Assembly (NCBI RefSeq): GCF_032813545.1
Contig: NZ_CP136520.1
Location: forward strand, 1,296,001 to 1,360,000
Origin: Nodosilinea sp. E11
GTDB taxonomy: Bacteria > Cyanobacteriota > Cyanobacteriia > Phormidesmidales > Phormidesmidaceae
DNA: 64,000 nt
Direction of reading: 5' to 3'
Each line of letters starts with the position of its first letter. The stretch's first letter is position 1. Below, piece after piece: positions 8,522 through 17,983 of the stretch. The notes under the pieces are model-generated. The model had not been told where the DNA came from. It did no database searches and saw nothing but the letters and a program-made list of their open reading frames with translations. Made by a program: the position numbers and the translations under genes.

Positions 8522-10552
8522 GTGGCTCACCCCCTCGGCAACACCCTCGGTGCTAAACTCTGGCGCAGCGTTGCGATCGCCGCTCTGAGCACCTTTCTAA
8601 GCATGCAACTGTCGCCCTACCTGGCCCAAGCGGCAAGCCCGGTGCGATCGGCTCCCTTCCGCATTGACGGGCACAGTCAAGACCTACTGGCCCAACTGGA
8701 GCAACTGCCCAACGGCAGCGTGGCTCTACCCAACTTTGACCCGGCGGTGAATGGGTTTCAGTTTTCTAACCAAGAACTGATCCAGGCCATTGACCACAAT
8801 CGCAACGCCCAGGCCTGGGAAGCGGTACTCACCGAGCAGCTTCAGCAGCTGTTTGGCACTCAGGTGTGTGTAGGCGGCAACTCGGCCCACTGCGTGCTCA
8901 CCGCCGCGGCCCAAAACTGGCTGCAAACCCAACTGGGCCGCATGGACCAGGGGCTGTCTGAAGGCATGGCGGCGGCGGTGCTCGACCTGTGGAAACCCGC
9001 CCAGCCGCGAATTCTCTGGTGGCAGCGGCTGGTTAACTTGGTGTTGGGGCGCACGGTGTTTGGCCTGGCCCGCACCCTGTTTGAGCTACAAACCCTGATT
9101 GCCAACCTGTTTCTCATGCAGGGGGTAAACGAGGTGTTTCAGCAGACCGAGACGGTGCGCAACACCTTCACTCCAACCCAAATTTTGCTATCTCTGGTGC
9201 GGGTGTTGATCAGTGGGGCAAACGACCCGTTTACCCTGGGGGTCTACCGCCTGTTAGACGGCGCGCTGGCCGACGGCCACGCCCTCACCCCCTACCGGGT
9301 CGAAGCCCAGGGCAATGGCAAGTACTGGGTCTATGTCTACGACAGCAACTATCCGGCGGGCCGACCCACCAGCCCCACCGATCTCCATATGGAGTTTGAC
9401 ACCCAAGCCGACACCTGGACCTACCAGCCCACGGCCAATGGCCCAGCATTTGGGGGCGATGCCCAGAGCAAAACCCTCGATCTAACCCAGCGATCGTGGC
9501 GACAGCCCCCTAGCGAAGGTGACATCACCGCCACGGGCTCCTTCACCTGTCCCTTCTGTGGCCTAGAGCCAGCGGCCGAAACCGCCCCCGACCCGACCCT
9601 AGACATCACCCTGGTAGGAGAAGGGCGGCTCACCGTTGCCCCCTACACGGAGTCCACCATTGCGCCGCTGCTCCCTGGGCCAGCCCTCAACGGCCAAACG
9701 CCCGGTACCTGGGTGCCCTTTAAAGGCGGTCTCAACCGCGCAGTACCCGCCAGCTATCGTCTGCCTGCTGCTAGCCTGGGGCAGCCGCTTCAGGTCACCA
9801 TCACTGGGGTAGCGACTGCCCGGCGATCGCCCGCGACCCTTCAGCTCACTGGGCCAGGGTATACCGCCAATGTCGAAGATCTAAGGCTCACCCCCAACCA
9901 AAGCCTGACTCTATACCTGGTGCCCCATCCCACCGGGCCAGAGATTACCTTTGTCGCCAGCCAAGCCGCCGCCATTCCTCGCCTGACCCTTAACCTGGGC
10001 GATACGACCAGCGCCTACTCGTTCAACTCGTCCACGCCCGAAACTGGGTTTTCAATCACCGATCGCCGTGTGTCTAAAAGCTCTGGGTTTGAGCTGAGCG
10101 ACCTCCAGCTAACGGCGGGCCAGCGCGTGGCCCTCACCGCCCATGACAACCTCAAACGCCTCTACTTTGCCGACGACGATGGCACCAACAGCCAATACAC
10201 GCTGACGGCTAAAAACCGCATGGTGATCCAAGACCGCCTTCAGATCGGGCAGCGACAGCCCGACATTATTAATTACACCCTCACCTACGACGAAGAGATG
10301 CGAGTTGGCGGTATAGAGGTCGAGGCCCAAAGCCAAGCGTTCTTTGACTATGACCCCGCGTTTATCGACCCGGCAGAGCAATCCCGGCAGCAGCTGTTAG
10401 CGGCCTTTGAGCAGCGCAACGTTCCGATCGCGATCGCCTACGAACCCCTAATCGTCAGCGACACTGGCCCTCTGCGGCTATTGCCCTCTGGGAAAAATCC
10501 TACCGACAGGCGGGTGTTTCAGGGTGCCCTGCGCAACAGGGACGAGCTGTAA
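8522..10552 (+). CDS. Large exported protein with papain-like motif set lacking the Cys (putative)
   Basis: 676 residues from a GTG start with an upstream GGGAGGT. A signal peptide is clear (hydrophobic SVAIAALSTFLSMQL, likely cleavage after AQA at 35-37), so it is exported. I do not recognise the whole protein. Residues 142-152 (DQGLSEGMAAA) and 252-278 (GHALTPY...VYVYDSNYP) resemble the GxCxGM and GHA...VYDxNxP segments of papain-like bacterial proteins. The expected Cys is Ser146 here, suggesting an inactive or altered enzyme (inference). A CPFC pair (about 345-348) and two beta-rich regions follow. The MITE just upstream may influence expression. Confidence 0.75.
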   Translation: MAHPLGNTLGAKLWRSVAIAALSTFLSMQLSPYLAQAASPVRSAPFRIDGHSQDLLAQLEQLPNGSVALPNFDPAVNGFQFSNQELIQAIDHNRNAQAWEAVLTEQLQQLFGTQVCVGGNSAHCVLTAAAQNWLQTQLGRMDQGLSEGMAAAVLDLWKPAQPRILWWQRLVNLVLGRTVFGLARTLFELQTLIANLFLMQGVNEVFQQTETVRNTFTPTQILLSLVRVLISGANDPFTLGVYRLLDGALADGHALTPYRVEAQGNGKYWVYVYDSNYPAGRPTSPTDLHMEFDTQADTWTYQPTANGPAFGGDAQSKTLDLTQRSWRQPPSEGDITATGSFTCPFCGLEPAAETAPDPTLDITLVGEGRLTVAPYTESTIAPLLPGPALNGQTPGTWVPFKGGLNRAVPASYRLPAASLGQPLQVTITGVATARRSPATLQLTGPGYTANVEDLRLTPNQSLTLYLVPHPTGPEITFVASQAAAIPRLTLNLGDTTSAYSFNSSTPETGFSITDRRVSKSSGFELSDLQLTAGQRVALTAHDNLKRLYFADDDGTNSQYTLTAKNRMVIQDRLQIGQRQPDIINYTLTYDEEMRVGGIEVEAQSQAFFDYDPAFIDPAEQSRQQLLAAFEQRNVPIAIAYEPLIVSDTGPLRLLPSGKNPTDRRVFQGALRNRDEL

Positions 10553-11161
10553 CGAGCTATAACGCCAGTCCTAGAGACGCTGAGATGGACGGCCCCTCAG
10601 CGGTGGTAGCTTTGACTTGGCCATAGGGCTAAAGCAGTTGATTGGGGGGTGTACTTTTAGAAGTAGTTTGCCAGCGATCTAGAGCAATTTGTAAGGCTGC
10701 CTAGGATCATTACTTGGACAATAGAATGCAGCATCAACCCTTCTAGCGATGACTATAATTTGGCTTTATTAAAGTGTTGTATTTTGACCCATGCAAAGGC
10801 CAACTGAGTGGGGATCAAGAAAGAACAGCCTCAAATCGCAGCAAAAACCGGACAATGGCATGAGTATTTCTACTGTTCTTCTCGCAATCTTTGGATCTCA
10901 TAGAAGGTTAACAAAACTTAAGTTAACCTTCCCTTGACAGCAAAAAACATGAATTTTAGCTGCTAGCAAACGATAAACCAAGGGGTTGCCGGGGTGTCAG
11001 GTCGCTGCGATCGCGCTGTTACATCTAGTTACACCGCTGACCTGCAATAAAGCCTTAGATTACTTAATAAAATTCTCATGAAGGCAATGATAGGATTTCC
11101 TCAAGTAAGCCATAAGCTTTTTTCATCATTGCTGGTCGCTGTTTTCTGGAGAGTATAAGTC
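10553..11161. other. Intergenic region, 609 bp
   Basis: There is no credible ORF. It contains an inverted repeat AAGGTTAAC (10904-10912) / GTTAACCTT (10922-10930) followed by TTGACA (10934-10939), which could be the -35 of a promoter for the small gene at 11162. The region is more AT-rich than its neighbours. Confidence 0.5.
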
Positions 11162-11344
11162 ATGTCTAGTAACCCCGTTGGAATCAAGCCCGAAACCCGT
11201 AACCACAAGGGATTTTTTGTGCAAGATGCCGACTATGAACTGGTCAGCATCGAGGCCTCAGGCTGGGCGCTCATCTGTGTTGATGATGCCGTTTGCCACT
11301 ATGTAGACCCCGATAACCTACTGATTCAGAATCTAGACGCTTAG
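11162..11344 (+). CDS. Small conserved-looking hypothetical protein
   Basis: 60 residues, acidic, with two Cys (CVDDAVCHYVD). The ATG follows a GGAGAG at eight bases. A strong intrinsic terminator 75 bases after the stop makes it a free-standing single-gene transcript, which supports it being real. I do not recognise the family. It has no signal peptide or membrane segment. Confidence 0.65.
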   Translation: MSSNPVGIKPETRNHKGFFVQDADYELVSIEASGWALICVDDAVCHYVDPDNLLIQNLDA

Positions 11345-11419
11345 GACAACTTCGGGCCAGCTACCTGTCTCAGTTCAGGCAAAATTTGTATCGATCTGTT
11401 AATGGCTCTAATCTTTTTG

Positions 11420-11455
11420 ATAGGCTGCTCTCCCTCTAGAGCAGCCTATTTTTGT
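11420..11455 (+). terminator. Intrinsic terminator of the small gene at 11162
   Basis: A perfect 12-bp stem, ATAGGCTGCTCT (11420-11431) with AGAGCAGCCTAT (11438-11449), has a 6-base loop and is followed by TTTTGTTTT. Confidence 0.9.
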
Positions 11456-11526
11456 TTTAGGATGGCGGTATCTAGTATTCTGCGGCATAAGTCGGCCAAC
11501 TGGTCCTAAAACCTGACACCGAGCAA

Positions 11527-11636
11527 CTGATACAACATCCTGCCTGTGATGCACCCGCTTTGTAGGGGCATTGCAGTGCAATGCCCCTACGGGGTACCGA
11601 TAATGAATCAGGGTTTTAGGAGTCGGATTTGGGATG
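11527..11636. mobile_element. 110-bp MITE family 1, copy A
   Basis: The palindromic core GTAGGGGCATTGCA...TGCCCCTAC (11562-11590) has ends that read, on the reverse strand, CCCAAATCC and GGATGTTGTATCA. It shares the same order of blocks with copies at 38118, 40855, 53387 and 62141. It lies just upstream of the small membrane protein gene and may carry part of its leader. Confidence 0.7.
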
Positions 11637-11695
11637 ACACCCTAGCCAGGGTTGTCCCGTCTCGATCTATACCACTCTTACCTTTCAAAGTCCTT

Positions 11696-11974
11696 ATGAA
11701 ACAAACGCCCATGACGCAAATACCCATAACACAACGCATCTCTAGCTTCATTAGCTGGGTGCTGGTCGTCGATCTGGGGCTGGTGCTGCTGAGTTTGGGC
11801 TGGTTTTTGGTGGCGGTGCTGGGGCGCAGCATGAACCTCGACCTTGGCCTTGACCTCTGGTACTCTCTCTGGAATCCGCTGATTATGCCTGCACTGGGGG
11901 TGTTAATGGCCGGTGCGATCGCCAGTGGTGTGGTCGGCTGGTTAGGTCGCCGCTTTAAGACTGATCCGTCCTAA
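11696..11974 (+). CDS. Small membrane protein, two TM helices
   Basis: 92 residues from ATG 11696. A start at 11546 would run the frame through the MITE copy, so I prefer the internal ATG (another ATG is five codons later). Two hydrophobic segments, WVLVVDLGLVLLSLGWFLVA (about residues 18-37) and LIMPALGVLMAGAIASGVVG (about 64-83), end in a basic tail. The family is not recognised. It is convergent with the YvcK-like gene. Confidence 0.6.
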   Translation: MKQTPMTQIPITQRISSFISWVLVVDLGLVLLSLGWFLVAVLGRSMNLDLGLDLWYSLWNPLIMPALGVLMAGAIASGVVGWLGRRFKTDPS

Positions 11975-12006
11975 TCGACTCGTCAGTTCAAGATGGCAAG
12001 TAAGAG

Positions 12007-12051
12007 GGGTATGCGGTTTCAGGTTTCAGTCAAGCCGTGAACCGCATACCC
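12007..12051. terminator. Inverted repeat between convergent genes (possible bidirectional terminator)
   Basis: Perfect 12-bp arms GGGTATGCGGTT (12007-12018) and AACCGCATACCC (12040-12051) are separated by 21 bases, placed between two convergent stops. There is no long T-run, so termination is inferred from position only. Confidence 0.45.
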
Positions 12052-12069
12052 TAAACCGCGAACCTCTGC

Positions 12070-13452
12070 TTACCACATTCGCTGGGTGCGGGTATACCAC
12101 CGCAATAGCACCCGAGCCAGGCGTTCGCTGTGGTGGCGTACCGTGAAATTTTCCTGTTCATCCATCACGTTGGCAGCAATGATACGGCGACCCGAGTCGA
12201 GAATCGCAGCGCGATCGAGCAGCACGGGGCCAACACCGACCTTGGCGTAGTGGGTAATGACCGGGTCGGAGGGCATGACCTTCTGCACCAGCACCGCATC
12301 AAACAGGTAGCACCCGCAGGCCGAGTCAATCGCCCGGATGTGGTCAGACACCGAAAACCCATCGGTTTCTCCCGGCTCGGTCATAATGTTGCACACATAG
12401 ATGCGGGGCACGGGGCGAGCTGCGATCGCCTTGACCAATTCGGGCACCAACAGATTGGGAATAATGCTGGTGTAGAGGCTGCCAGGGCCAATCACAATGT
12501 AGTCGGCCTCTTCAATTGCTTTCACGGCCTTGGGGAGAGCGGGGGGGTTGGGGGGTAAGCAGCCAATGTGCACAATATGGCCCCGCGCCTCAGTAATTTT
12601 CGACTCACCCACAATCCGGCGACCATCCTGCAACTCAGCCCAGAGCTGCACATCGACTGAGGTAGAGGGTAGCACCTGCCCTCGCACGGCCAGCACCTTA
12701 GAACTGGCGGCGATCGCCTGTTCCAGGTCGCCTGTGATCTCATTCATGGCGGTCAAAAACAAATTGCCAAAGCTGTGGCCCACCAGCCCACTGCCCGACT
12801 CAAACCGATACTGAAACAGTTCCGTCAGCAGCTTTTCTTCATCGGCCAGAGCCGCCAAGCAATTGCGAATATCTCCAGGTGGTAACACTCCCATCTCTCG
12901 TCGCAGCCGCCCCGACGAGCCACCGTCGTCAGCTACGGTGACAATGGCGGTGATATTAGAACTGTACTGCTTCATCCCCCGCAGCAGGTTAGACAGCCCG
13001 GTGCCGCCACCAATCACCACAATTTTTGGCCCCCGCGACAGCCGCCGCTGGGTCAGCAGAGCATCGAGCAGATCTTCTTCGTTGCCAGGAATCAGCACGT
13101 CGGTAATAGCCCCAACAGTGCGGCTCTGGCCCCAAAAAATCAGCCCTAGCCCCAGCAAAATGCCCAGAGGGCCACTCACATAGTTGGGTACGTGGGTGGT
13201 AAAGGCCCGCAGGGCCGCCCCCAGCAGTTGCCCCGTATGAAACACGGGCGTGAGCCTGAGCCAGATCATCAGGCCGATGCCCACGGTCAGCACTCCAGAC
13301 ATGCTGAGAAAGAGCCACCGTTTAACCAATAGCCCCGGGGCCATCCAGCTCACCAGCCGATTGACCCGCCGGGGGGGGGCTAGGGTTAACGTCTCCCGCT
13401 TGACCCGACGAAACAGTCTGGCTAAGGCTGTATGCAAGAATTTTAAGAACAT
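12070..13452 (-). CDS. YvcK/CofD-family protein (gluconeogenesis-factor type) with N-terminal membrane anchor
   Basis: 460 residues. An N-terminal extension carries two membrane helices (about 44-65 and 91-108). The YvcK domain (about 140-445) starts with [16 protein letters not shown] and [14 protein letters not shown], the nucleotide-sugar/2-phospholactate-transferase-like fold signatures, followed by PPGDIRNCL and GPGSLYTSI. YvcK in firmicutes binds UDP-sugars and is needed for growth on gluconeogenic carbon and for cell-wall homeostasis. The membrane-anchored form is frequent in cyanobacteria. Exact function here is not established. Confidence 0.88.
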   Translation of the reverse strand: MFLKFLHTALARLFRRVKRETLTLAPPRRVNRLVSWMAPGLLVKRWLFLSMSGVLTVGIGLMIWLRLTPVFHTGQLLGAALRAFTTHVPNYVSGPLGILLGLGLIFWGQSRTVGAITDVLIPGNEEDLLDALLTQRRLSRGPKIVVIGGGTGLSNLLRGMKQYSSNITAIVTVADDGGSSGRLRREMGVLPPGDIRNCLAALADEEKLLTELFQYRFESGSGLVGHSFGNLFLTAMNEITGDLEQAIAASSKVLAVRGQVLPSTSVDVQLWAELQDGRRIVGESKITEARGHIVHIGCLPPNPPALPKAVKAIEEADYIVIGPGSLYTSIIPNLLVPELVKAIAARPVPRIYVCNIMTEPGETDGFSVSDHIRAIDSACGCYLFDAVLVQKVMPSDPVITHYAKVGVGPVLLDRAAILDSGRRIIAANVMDEQENFTVRHHSERLARVLLRWYTRTQRMW

Positions 13453-13830
13453 GGAAGGAGGTCGATAGCGATCTGACCAACCTGAGAGGCCATAGACACC
13501 CAGTAAAGGCTGAGCTATTGACCCCTTGGCTTGCGGTACATACCCTAAGGTTTGGCCCTCTTCCCTCGGGGTTGCTCCACCTTAAACCAGCGTCCACGGT
13601 AAGACGTGAACCTTTCTCAGGCGCTTTAAATAGCCATTGGTAGGATTTAGCACCAGCGCCTTCGATTTTAGCGGCTATTTGATAGAGTCAAGGCATGGAT
13701 ATGCCACCTGATTGTTAAATGAATGGTAAGCCACTGGCCCACGTTGAGTAGCCCAAAGGCTGCGTTAGGGCCTACGTCAGGGGCATAGCGGGCTACTTAT
13801 CATTGGATATGATTCATCTCGGTATGGTTT
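13453..13830. other. Divergent intergenic region, 378 bp
   Basis: It separates the divergent YvcK-like gene and the ABC ATPase and must hold both promoters. AGTAGCCC (13746-13753) pairs with GGGCTACT (13790-13797). No credible gene was seen. Confidence 0.45.
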
Positions 13831-14715
13831 ATGGCCGCTTCCTACGATCATGGCACTGCCCCCGTCCCCCCCACGACGGTTCTCGTCGACGGGACAGCGC
13901 CCCAGCCAAGCCCAGGGGCGGGGACGGCTGACTATAGCGATCAGGTCTTGTTAGACCTGCGGGGCATTTCTAAACGGTTTGGCACCAATCAGGTGCTCGA
14001 CCAGGTTGATTTAACCCTCTACCGGGGCGAAGCAGTGGCCATTATTGGCCCATCGGGCACGGGGAAATCAACGATTTTAAGAATTATTGCTGGCCTACTG
14101 CCCCCCGATGAGGGCGAAATCTATGTCGATGGGCGCCGGCGTGTGGGGCTAATCGAAGATTCGCCCGACCCGGTGGGTATCGGCATGGTGTTTCAGCAGG
14201 CGGCGCTGTTTGACTCGCTGACGGTGGCCGAAAACGTAGGTTTTTTGCTCTATCAGCACTCTGATCTGCCGGCCCGCCAGATTCGCCAGATCGTGGATGA
14301 CGTGCTCGATATGGTGGGGCTACCGGGTACTGGCAGTCGCTACCCGGCAGAACTGTCGGGGGGCATGCGCAAACGGGTCAGCTTTGCGCGGGCCATTGTG
14401 TCAAACCCTGAGAGCCCCCAAGATCGGCCAGCTCTGCTGCTGTACGATGAGCCTACGGCAGGGCTTGACCCCATTGCCTCGACGGTGATCGAAGATTTAA
14501 TTCGGACCATTCAAGGCAATAACGGATGCAGCTCGTACCTGATTGTGACCCACCAAGACAGCACGATTCGCCGCACTGCCGATCGCGTGATCTTTTTGCA
14601 CCAGGGCCGCATTCAGTGGCAAGGGCCGGTCACCGCCGTCGATGACACCGACAACCCCTTTGTGCGGCAATTCTTTAGCGGTCGGGTAGATGGCCCCATT
14701 CAAATGGTGCAATAG
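13831..14715 (+). CDS. MlaF-like ABC transporter ATPase (lipid transport)
   Basis: 294 residues. After a variable N-terminal tail of about 45 residues: Walker A GPSGTGKST (about 75-83), Q-loop FQQAALFDSLTV, signature LSGGMRKRV, Walker B LLLYDEPTAGLDP and a switch His in VTHQD. LFDSLTVAENVGF and LSGGMRKRVSFARAI are typical of MlaF/Ttg2A proteins, which energise phospholipid movement between membranes. The next gene is an MCE (MlaD-type) protein, as expected. A permease (MlaE) gene is not in this cluster. Confidence 0.92.
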   Translation: MAASYDHGTAPVPPTTVLVDGTAPQPSPGAGTADYSDQVLLDLRGISKRFGTNQVLDQVDLTLYRGEAVAIIGPSGTGKSTILRIIAGLLPPDEGEIYVDGRRRVGLIEDSPDPVGIGMVFQQAALFDSLTVAENVGFLLYQHSDLPARQIRQIVDDVLDMVGLPGTGSRYPAELSGGMRKRVSFARAIVSNPESPQDRPALLLYDEPTAGLDPIASTVIEDLIRTIQGNNGCSSYLIVTHQDSTIRRTADRVIFLHQGRIQWQGPVTAVDDTDNPFVRQFFSGRVDGPIQMVQ

Positions 14716-14871
14716 CGTACCGGCGGCGATCGCAATCGGGGTGTAACCCTGGCCTAAACTAACGAAGTTCACTGTTGAGCGAGGTAGTTGAACCGGATTC
14801 AGTACAAAATTGGGTTTAAGTAGATCACGTTGTACTAGACCACCGTTGAGTGGTTGGGGCGAGAGGGCACC

Positions 14872-16125
14872 ATGCGGGCAAGGGCAATTCGAGAAGGGTC
14901 GGTGGGGTTGCTAATCTTAATTGCGGTGGGGCTGTTTGGCGGCCTAGTGCTGTGGCTGCGGGGGCTTAATCCCGGCAGCCGCAGCTACCGGGCCACGGTT
15001 GTGTTTACCAACACCCTGGGCATGCAGGAGGGCACCAGTGTGCGCTACCGGGGCGTGCCCGTGGGTCGCGTGGTGCGCGTTATTCCAACCGCTAATGCGG
15101 TGGATGTGGCGGTCGAAATTGCCGGCAATGATCTGCGAATTCCCCGCGATGCGACGATTCAGGTGAACCAGTCGGGCCTAATTGGCGACACGACTATCGA
15201 CATTACCCCCCTGCGGGTGCTGAGCGACGCAGAACTGGCCGTTGACCCCATTGGCCCCGACTGCCCTGGTCAGGCCATTATCTGCGATGGCGATCGCCTA
15301 CAGGGCATCGTTGGGGCTAGCTATGAGTCACTGATTTTGTCGGCAGAAAGACTCGCCAACACCTTTGCCGATCCGGAGATCGTGAATGATTTAAAGCTCA
15401 CCCTCAGAAACGCGACGGCCCTGACCGAAAGCGCCAGCCTACTCTCGGCAGAGCTAACGCTGCTGTCGCGGCAGTTGCAGGCCGATCTCACCCCGCTGAT
15501 GGCCTCAGCCAACCGAGCTACCGACAACATTGGCAACGCCGCCGCCCAATTTGAGGTGGCGGGTAGCGAGGTCAACCGCCTGGTGGTTGGCAATCGAGGC
15601 ACCATTACCACCACCCTCGACAACATCAACCGCAGTGCCGTCAACTTAGAGCTAATTACCACCACCCTTAGTCCAGCGATTCAAGACAGCGTCTTTCTAG
15701 CCAACCTCGATCGCCTGTCTAGCGATGCGGCGGTGGCCGCTGCTGACCTGCGATCGATTACGGGCACCTTTAACAGCGCCGAAAACCTGGTCATGCTTCA
15801 GCAGACCCTCGACTCGGCCCGCAGCGTGTTTCAAAGTGCCCACAAAGTGCTCGCCGACGTAGATGAGCTCACCGGCGATCCGGTCTTGCGCCGCAATATT
15901 CGCGATCTAATCAACGGCCTCAGCGGCCTGGTCTCGCTAACAAACCAGCTAGAGCAGGCTAGCCAGGTAGCCCAGGCCCTGACTCCACCAGCCGGCCAAC
16001 AGCTAGATCGGGTGATCTTTACTCCCGTGCCCGACGCCCAGGCTGAGGCTAACCCAGGTAGTGTGGTGGTGACCCACCAGGGGCAGGCCTACCGGCTCAA
16101 CGTACAGTCTATTCAGCCCCGATAG
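14872..16125 (+). CDS. MCE-domain (MlaD-type) substrate-binding protein
   Basis: 417 residues from the ATG at 14872, which has GAGAGGG five bases upstream. A TTG six codons earlier is less likely. One N-terminal membrane helix (about 10-29, VGLLILIAVGLFGGLVLWL) is followed by the MCE domain (about 37-115, YRATVVFTNTLGMQEGTSVRYRGVPVGRV) and a long helical region with repeated Asn/Ala/Leu that probably forms a tube or coiled coil. Known MCE proteins bind and ferry lipids. The adjacent upstream MlaF-like ATPase is the expected partner. Confidence 0.92.
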   Translation: MRARAIREGSVGLLILIAVGLFGGLVLWLRGLNPGSRSYRATVVFTNTLGMQEGTSVRYRGVPVGRVVRVIPTANAVDVAVEIAGNDLRIPRDATIQVNQSGLIGDTTIDITPLRVLSDAELAVDPIGPDCPGQAIICDGDRLQGIVGASYESLILSAERLANTFADPEIVNDLKLTLRNATALTESASLLSAELTLLSRQLQADLTPLMASANRATDNIGNAAAQFEVAGSEVNRLVVGNRGTITTTLDNINRSAVNLELITTTLSPAIQDSVFLANLDRLSSDAAVAAADLRSITGTFNSAENLVMLQQTLDSARSVFQSAHKVLADVDELTGDPVLRRNIRDLINGLSGLVSLTNQLEQASQVAQALTPPAGQQLDRVIFTPVPDAQAEANPGSVVVTHQGQAYRLNVQSIQPR

Positions 16126-16132
16126 GTCAACT

Positions 16133-16648
16133 ATGGATGCGATGCCCCCGGCTCACTCCGGCTCCGACAATACCTTTTTTCAGTTTGAGGCCGACTTTGT
16201 AAACTCACTGCGCTGCATTCCCATGCAGGTACGGCTGAAGCTCGACACCTGCGGCGTCAAGCTCAAGCTAGAGCATTGGCATCGCTTTAGTGAAGGCGAT
16301 CGCCAGCGCCTGACCCAGCTTCCCTGCCACGATGGCCCCACGGCTAGCGCCTACACCACCGCCGTGCAAACCCTAGTGCAGCAGGTACAGGGCACCCCGG
16401 CCTCGACCCTAGCGGTTGACCCCGCTCCGCCCTGGCATAACGGGGCCGCTATGCCCGCTGAGGTGCAAGCCCAGGCGGCCTTGCTAGGGGTGGCGATCGC
16501 CCTAGAGCAGTGGCGATCGCTGAGTCCCCTACAACGCTTTGCGCTGATCAAGCTCAGCCGTCCCGGCCACGAAAACCGCAACTTTGCAGCCACCCTGACC
16601 GAATTCGGGCTGGCATCGCGGCCCACGACTCCCCAGCAGCGTCACTGA
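16133..16648 (+). CDS. narM: Nitrate reductase-associated protein NarM
   Basis: 171 residues. The N-terminal block FFQFEADFVNSLRCIPMQVRLKLDTCGVKL is split here as FQFEADFVNSLRCIPM (about 13-28) and RLKLDTCGVKLKLEHW (about 31-46), the characteristic NarM signature. NarM is required for active ferredoxin-nitrate reductase in cyanobacteria, probably in cofactor maturation. It begins 8 bases after the MCE gene, although no nir/nrt/narB gene is in the window. The C-terminus is a little longer than in short homologues. Confidence 0.85.
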   Translation: MDAMPPAHSGSDNTFFQFEADFVNSLRCIPMQVRLKLDTCGVKLKLEHWHRFSEGDRQRLTQLPCHDGPTASAYTTAVQTLVQQVQGTPASTLAVDPAPPWHNGAAMPAEVQAQAALLGVAIALEQWRSLSPLQRFALIKLSRPGHENRNFAATLTEFGLASRPTTPQQRH

Positions 16649-16662
16649 ACCCATCAGCCATA

Positions 16663-17904
16663 ATGGCCATAGCAGCCTCTATCCCCCTTAGCGCCATGGT
16701 GACTCAGCTAACTCGCCCCATCGCTCCCACCGCCCAGCAGCTTCAGCAAACCCAGCAGCGCATAGATACCTACGTCAACACCATTGCCAGCAACCCCGAC
16801 CGGCGCGAGGGTGCCTTTCCTTACTACCTGTTTCATAAGGCGGGCACCCCCATTCAGGGCACAGTGCTGATGTTCCATGGCTTTAGCGCCAAACCTCACC
16901 AGATGTCGCGCTTAGCCGACTATTTGTTTGGCAACGGGTTTAACGTATACCAAGCCACGCTGGCAGGCCATACCTACAAGCTGCCCGATCGGTATTGGCC
17001 CCAAGTCGATCTCAAGCCCGAAATTCTCGTGCCGTTACGCCAGAAAGTTAGCGCTGATCCGGTACTGCAACACTTTTTGGCCAATGTTGCGATCGCCGAC
17101 GATGTCGGCGCAGCCACCCCCACTCCGGTACAAATGGTGGGGCTCATGGCCCGCCTACGCAAGCTAGAACCTCGACTGCTCGATATCATTGCCGCCATCG
17201 AAACAGACAACGACCCCGACTTTGACCGCTATTTTGTCTCATCGCATTTAGACTACCTCAGCGACGCCCAGGCTCGTCTCGCCGAGCTAGAGGCCCTACC
17301 GGGGCCAATTTATACCGTGGGGCTATCGGTAGGGGGAGCCGTGGCCCTGGCCCTGGCCGCCAAAAACCCGCAGCGGGTGACCAAGGTAGTAGCCTTTGCA
17401 CCCCTGCTTGAAGTCTACGGCGGAGAGACTCGCAAGCGCTACATCAACCTGGCCGGCCCCCTCGATGTCAAAGAATTTGGCTGGGATGAACTGCGGTTTC
17501 CCCTAGGCTGCTTTACTGCCGCCAACCGGTTTGGAGCCTTTGTCCGCAGAAGCGAGCAGATTTCGGCCCTGCGCCCCCTACCCACGCTGATGCTTTTGAC
17601 CGAAAACGAAGATGCCGCTGACCTGCAGACCAATCAACGGTTTAACCAGTCCCTAGGCCGAGCCTCCATCTTTAAGCGCTACGACAACCACTTCCTACAC
17701 ACCTTCCCCAGCGAGGCCCTGGTACCCCACCCCATGGTTGACCCGCTAGAGATTAGCCAAAACATGAGCAACGACTACTGGCAACCGATGTATCAAGAGA
17801 CGTTTCGGTTTTTGAGCCAAACCCAGTTCAAGGGCAGCAGTTTAGCGGAGATCACGCCAGCCCCAGACCTACCGGCGGTACCCCCGATCGCCGCCCAATC
17901 CTAA
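16663..17904 (+). CDS. Alpha/beta hydrolase
   Basis: 413 residues from ATG 16663. The frame is open further upstream but there it overlaps narM. A third option is ATG 16696. FHGFSAKPHQM is the oxyanion-hole region (about 71-81), GLSVGG (220-225) holds the nucleophile Ser222, a candidate acid lies in LLTENEDAADL, and NHFLHTFPSE holds the candidate catalytic His. There is no signal peptide. The substrate is unknown. It follows narM on the same strand with a 14-base gap. Confidence 0.85.
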   Translation: MAIAASIPLSAMVTQLTRPIAPTAQQLQQTQQRIDTYVNTIASNPDRREGAFPYYLFHKAGTPIQGTVLMFHGFSAKPHQMSRLADYLFGNGFNVYQATLAGHTYKLPDRYWPQVDLKPEILVPLRQKVSADPVLQHFLANVAIADDVGAATPTPVQMVGLMARLRKLEPRLLDIIAAIETDNDPDFDRYFVSSHLDYLSDAQARLAELEALPGPIYTVGLSVGGAVALALAAKNPQRVTKVVAFAPLLEVYGGETRKRYINLAGPLDVKEFGWDELRFPLGCFTAANRFGAFVRRSEQISALRPLPTLMLLTENEDAADLQTNQRFNQSLGRASIFKRYDNHFLHTFPSEALVPHPMVDPLEISQNMSNDYWQPMYQETFRFLSQTQFKGSSLAEITPAPDLPAVPPIAAQS

Positions 17905-17983
17905 ATCCTGCTTGGTTACCCCAATTTAGCGGGGCAGAATTTGGGATGAGATGAGATGGGTGACATGAGCGCTCACGGCTTTG

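Noticed and set aside
11546-11695. Upstream extension of the small membrane protein
   Set aside because: The extension is translated MITE sequence. The internal ATG fits better.
16510-16662. Upstream extension of the alpha/beta hydrolase
   Set aside because: It would overlap narM by about 140 bases, with no family similarity. ATG 16663 is after the narM stop.
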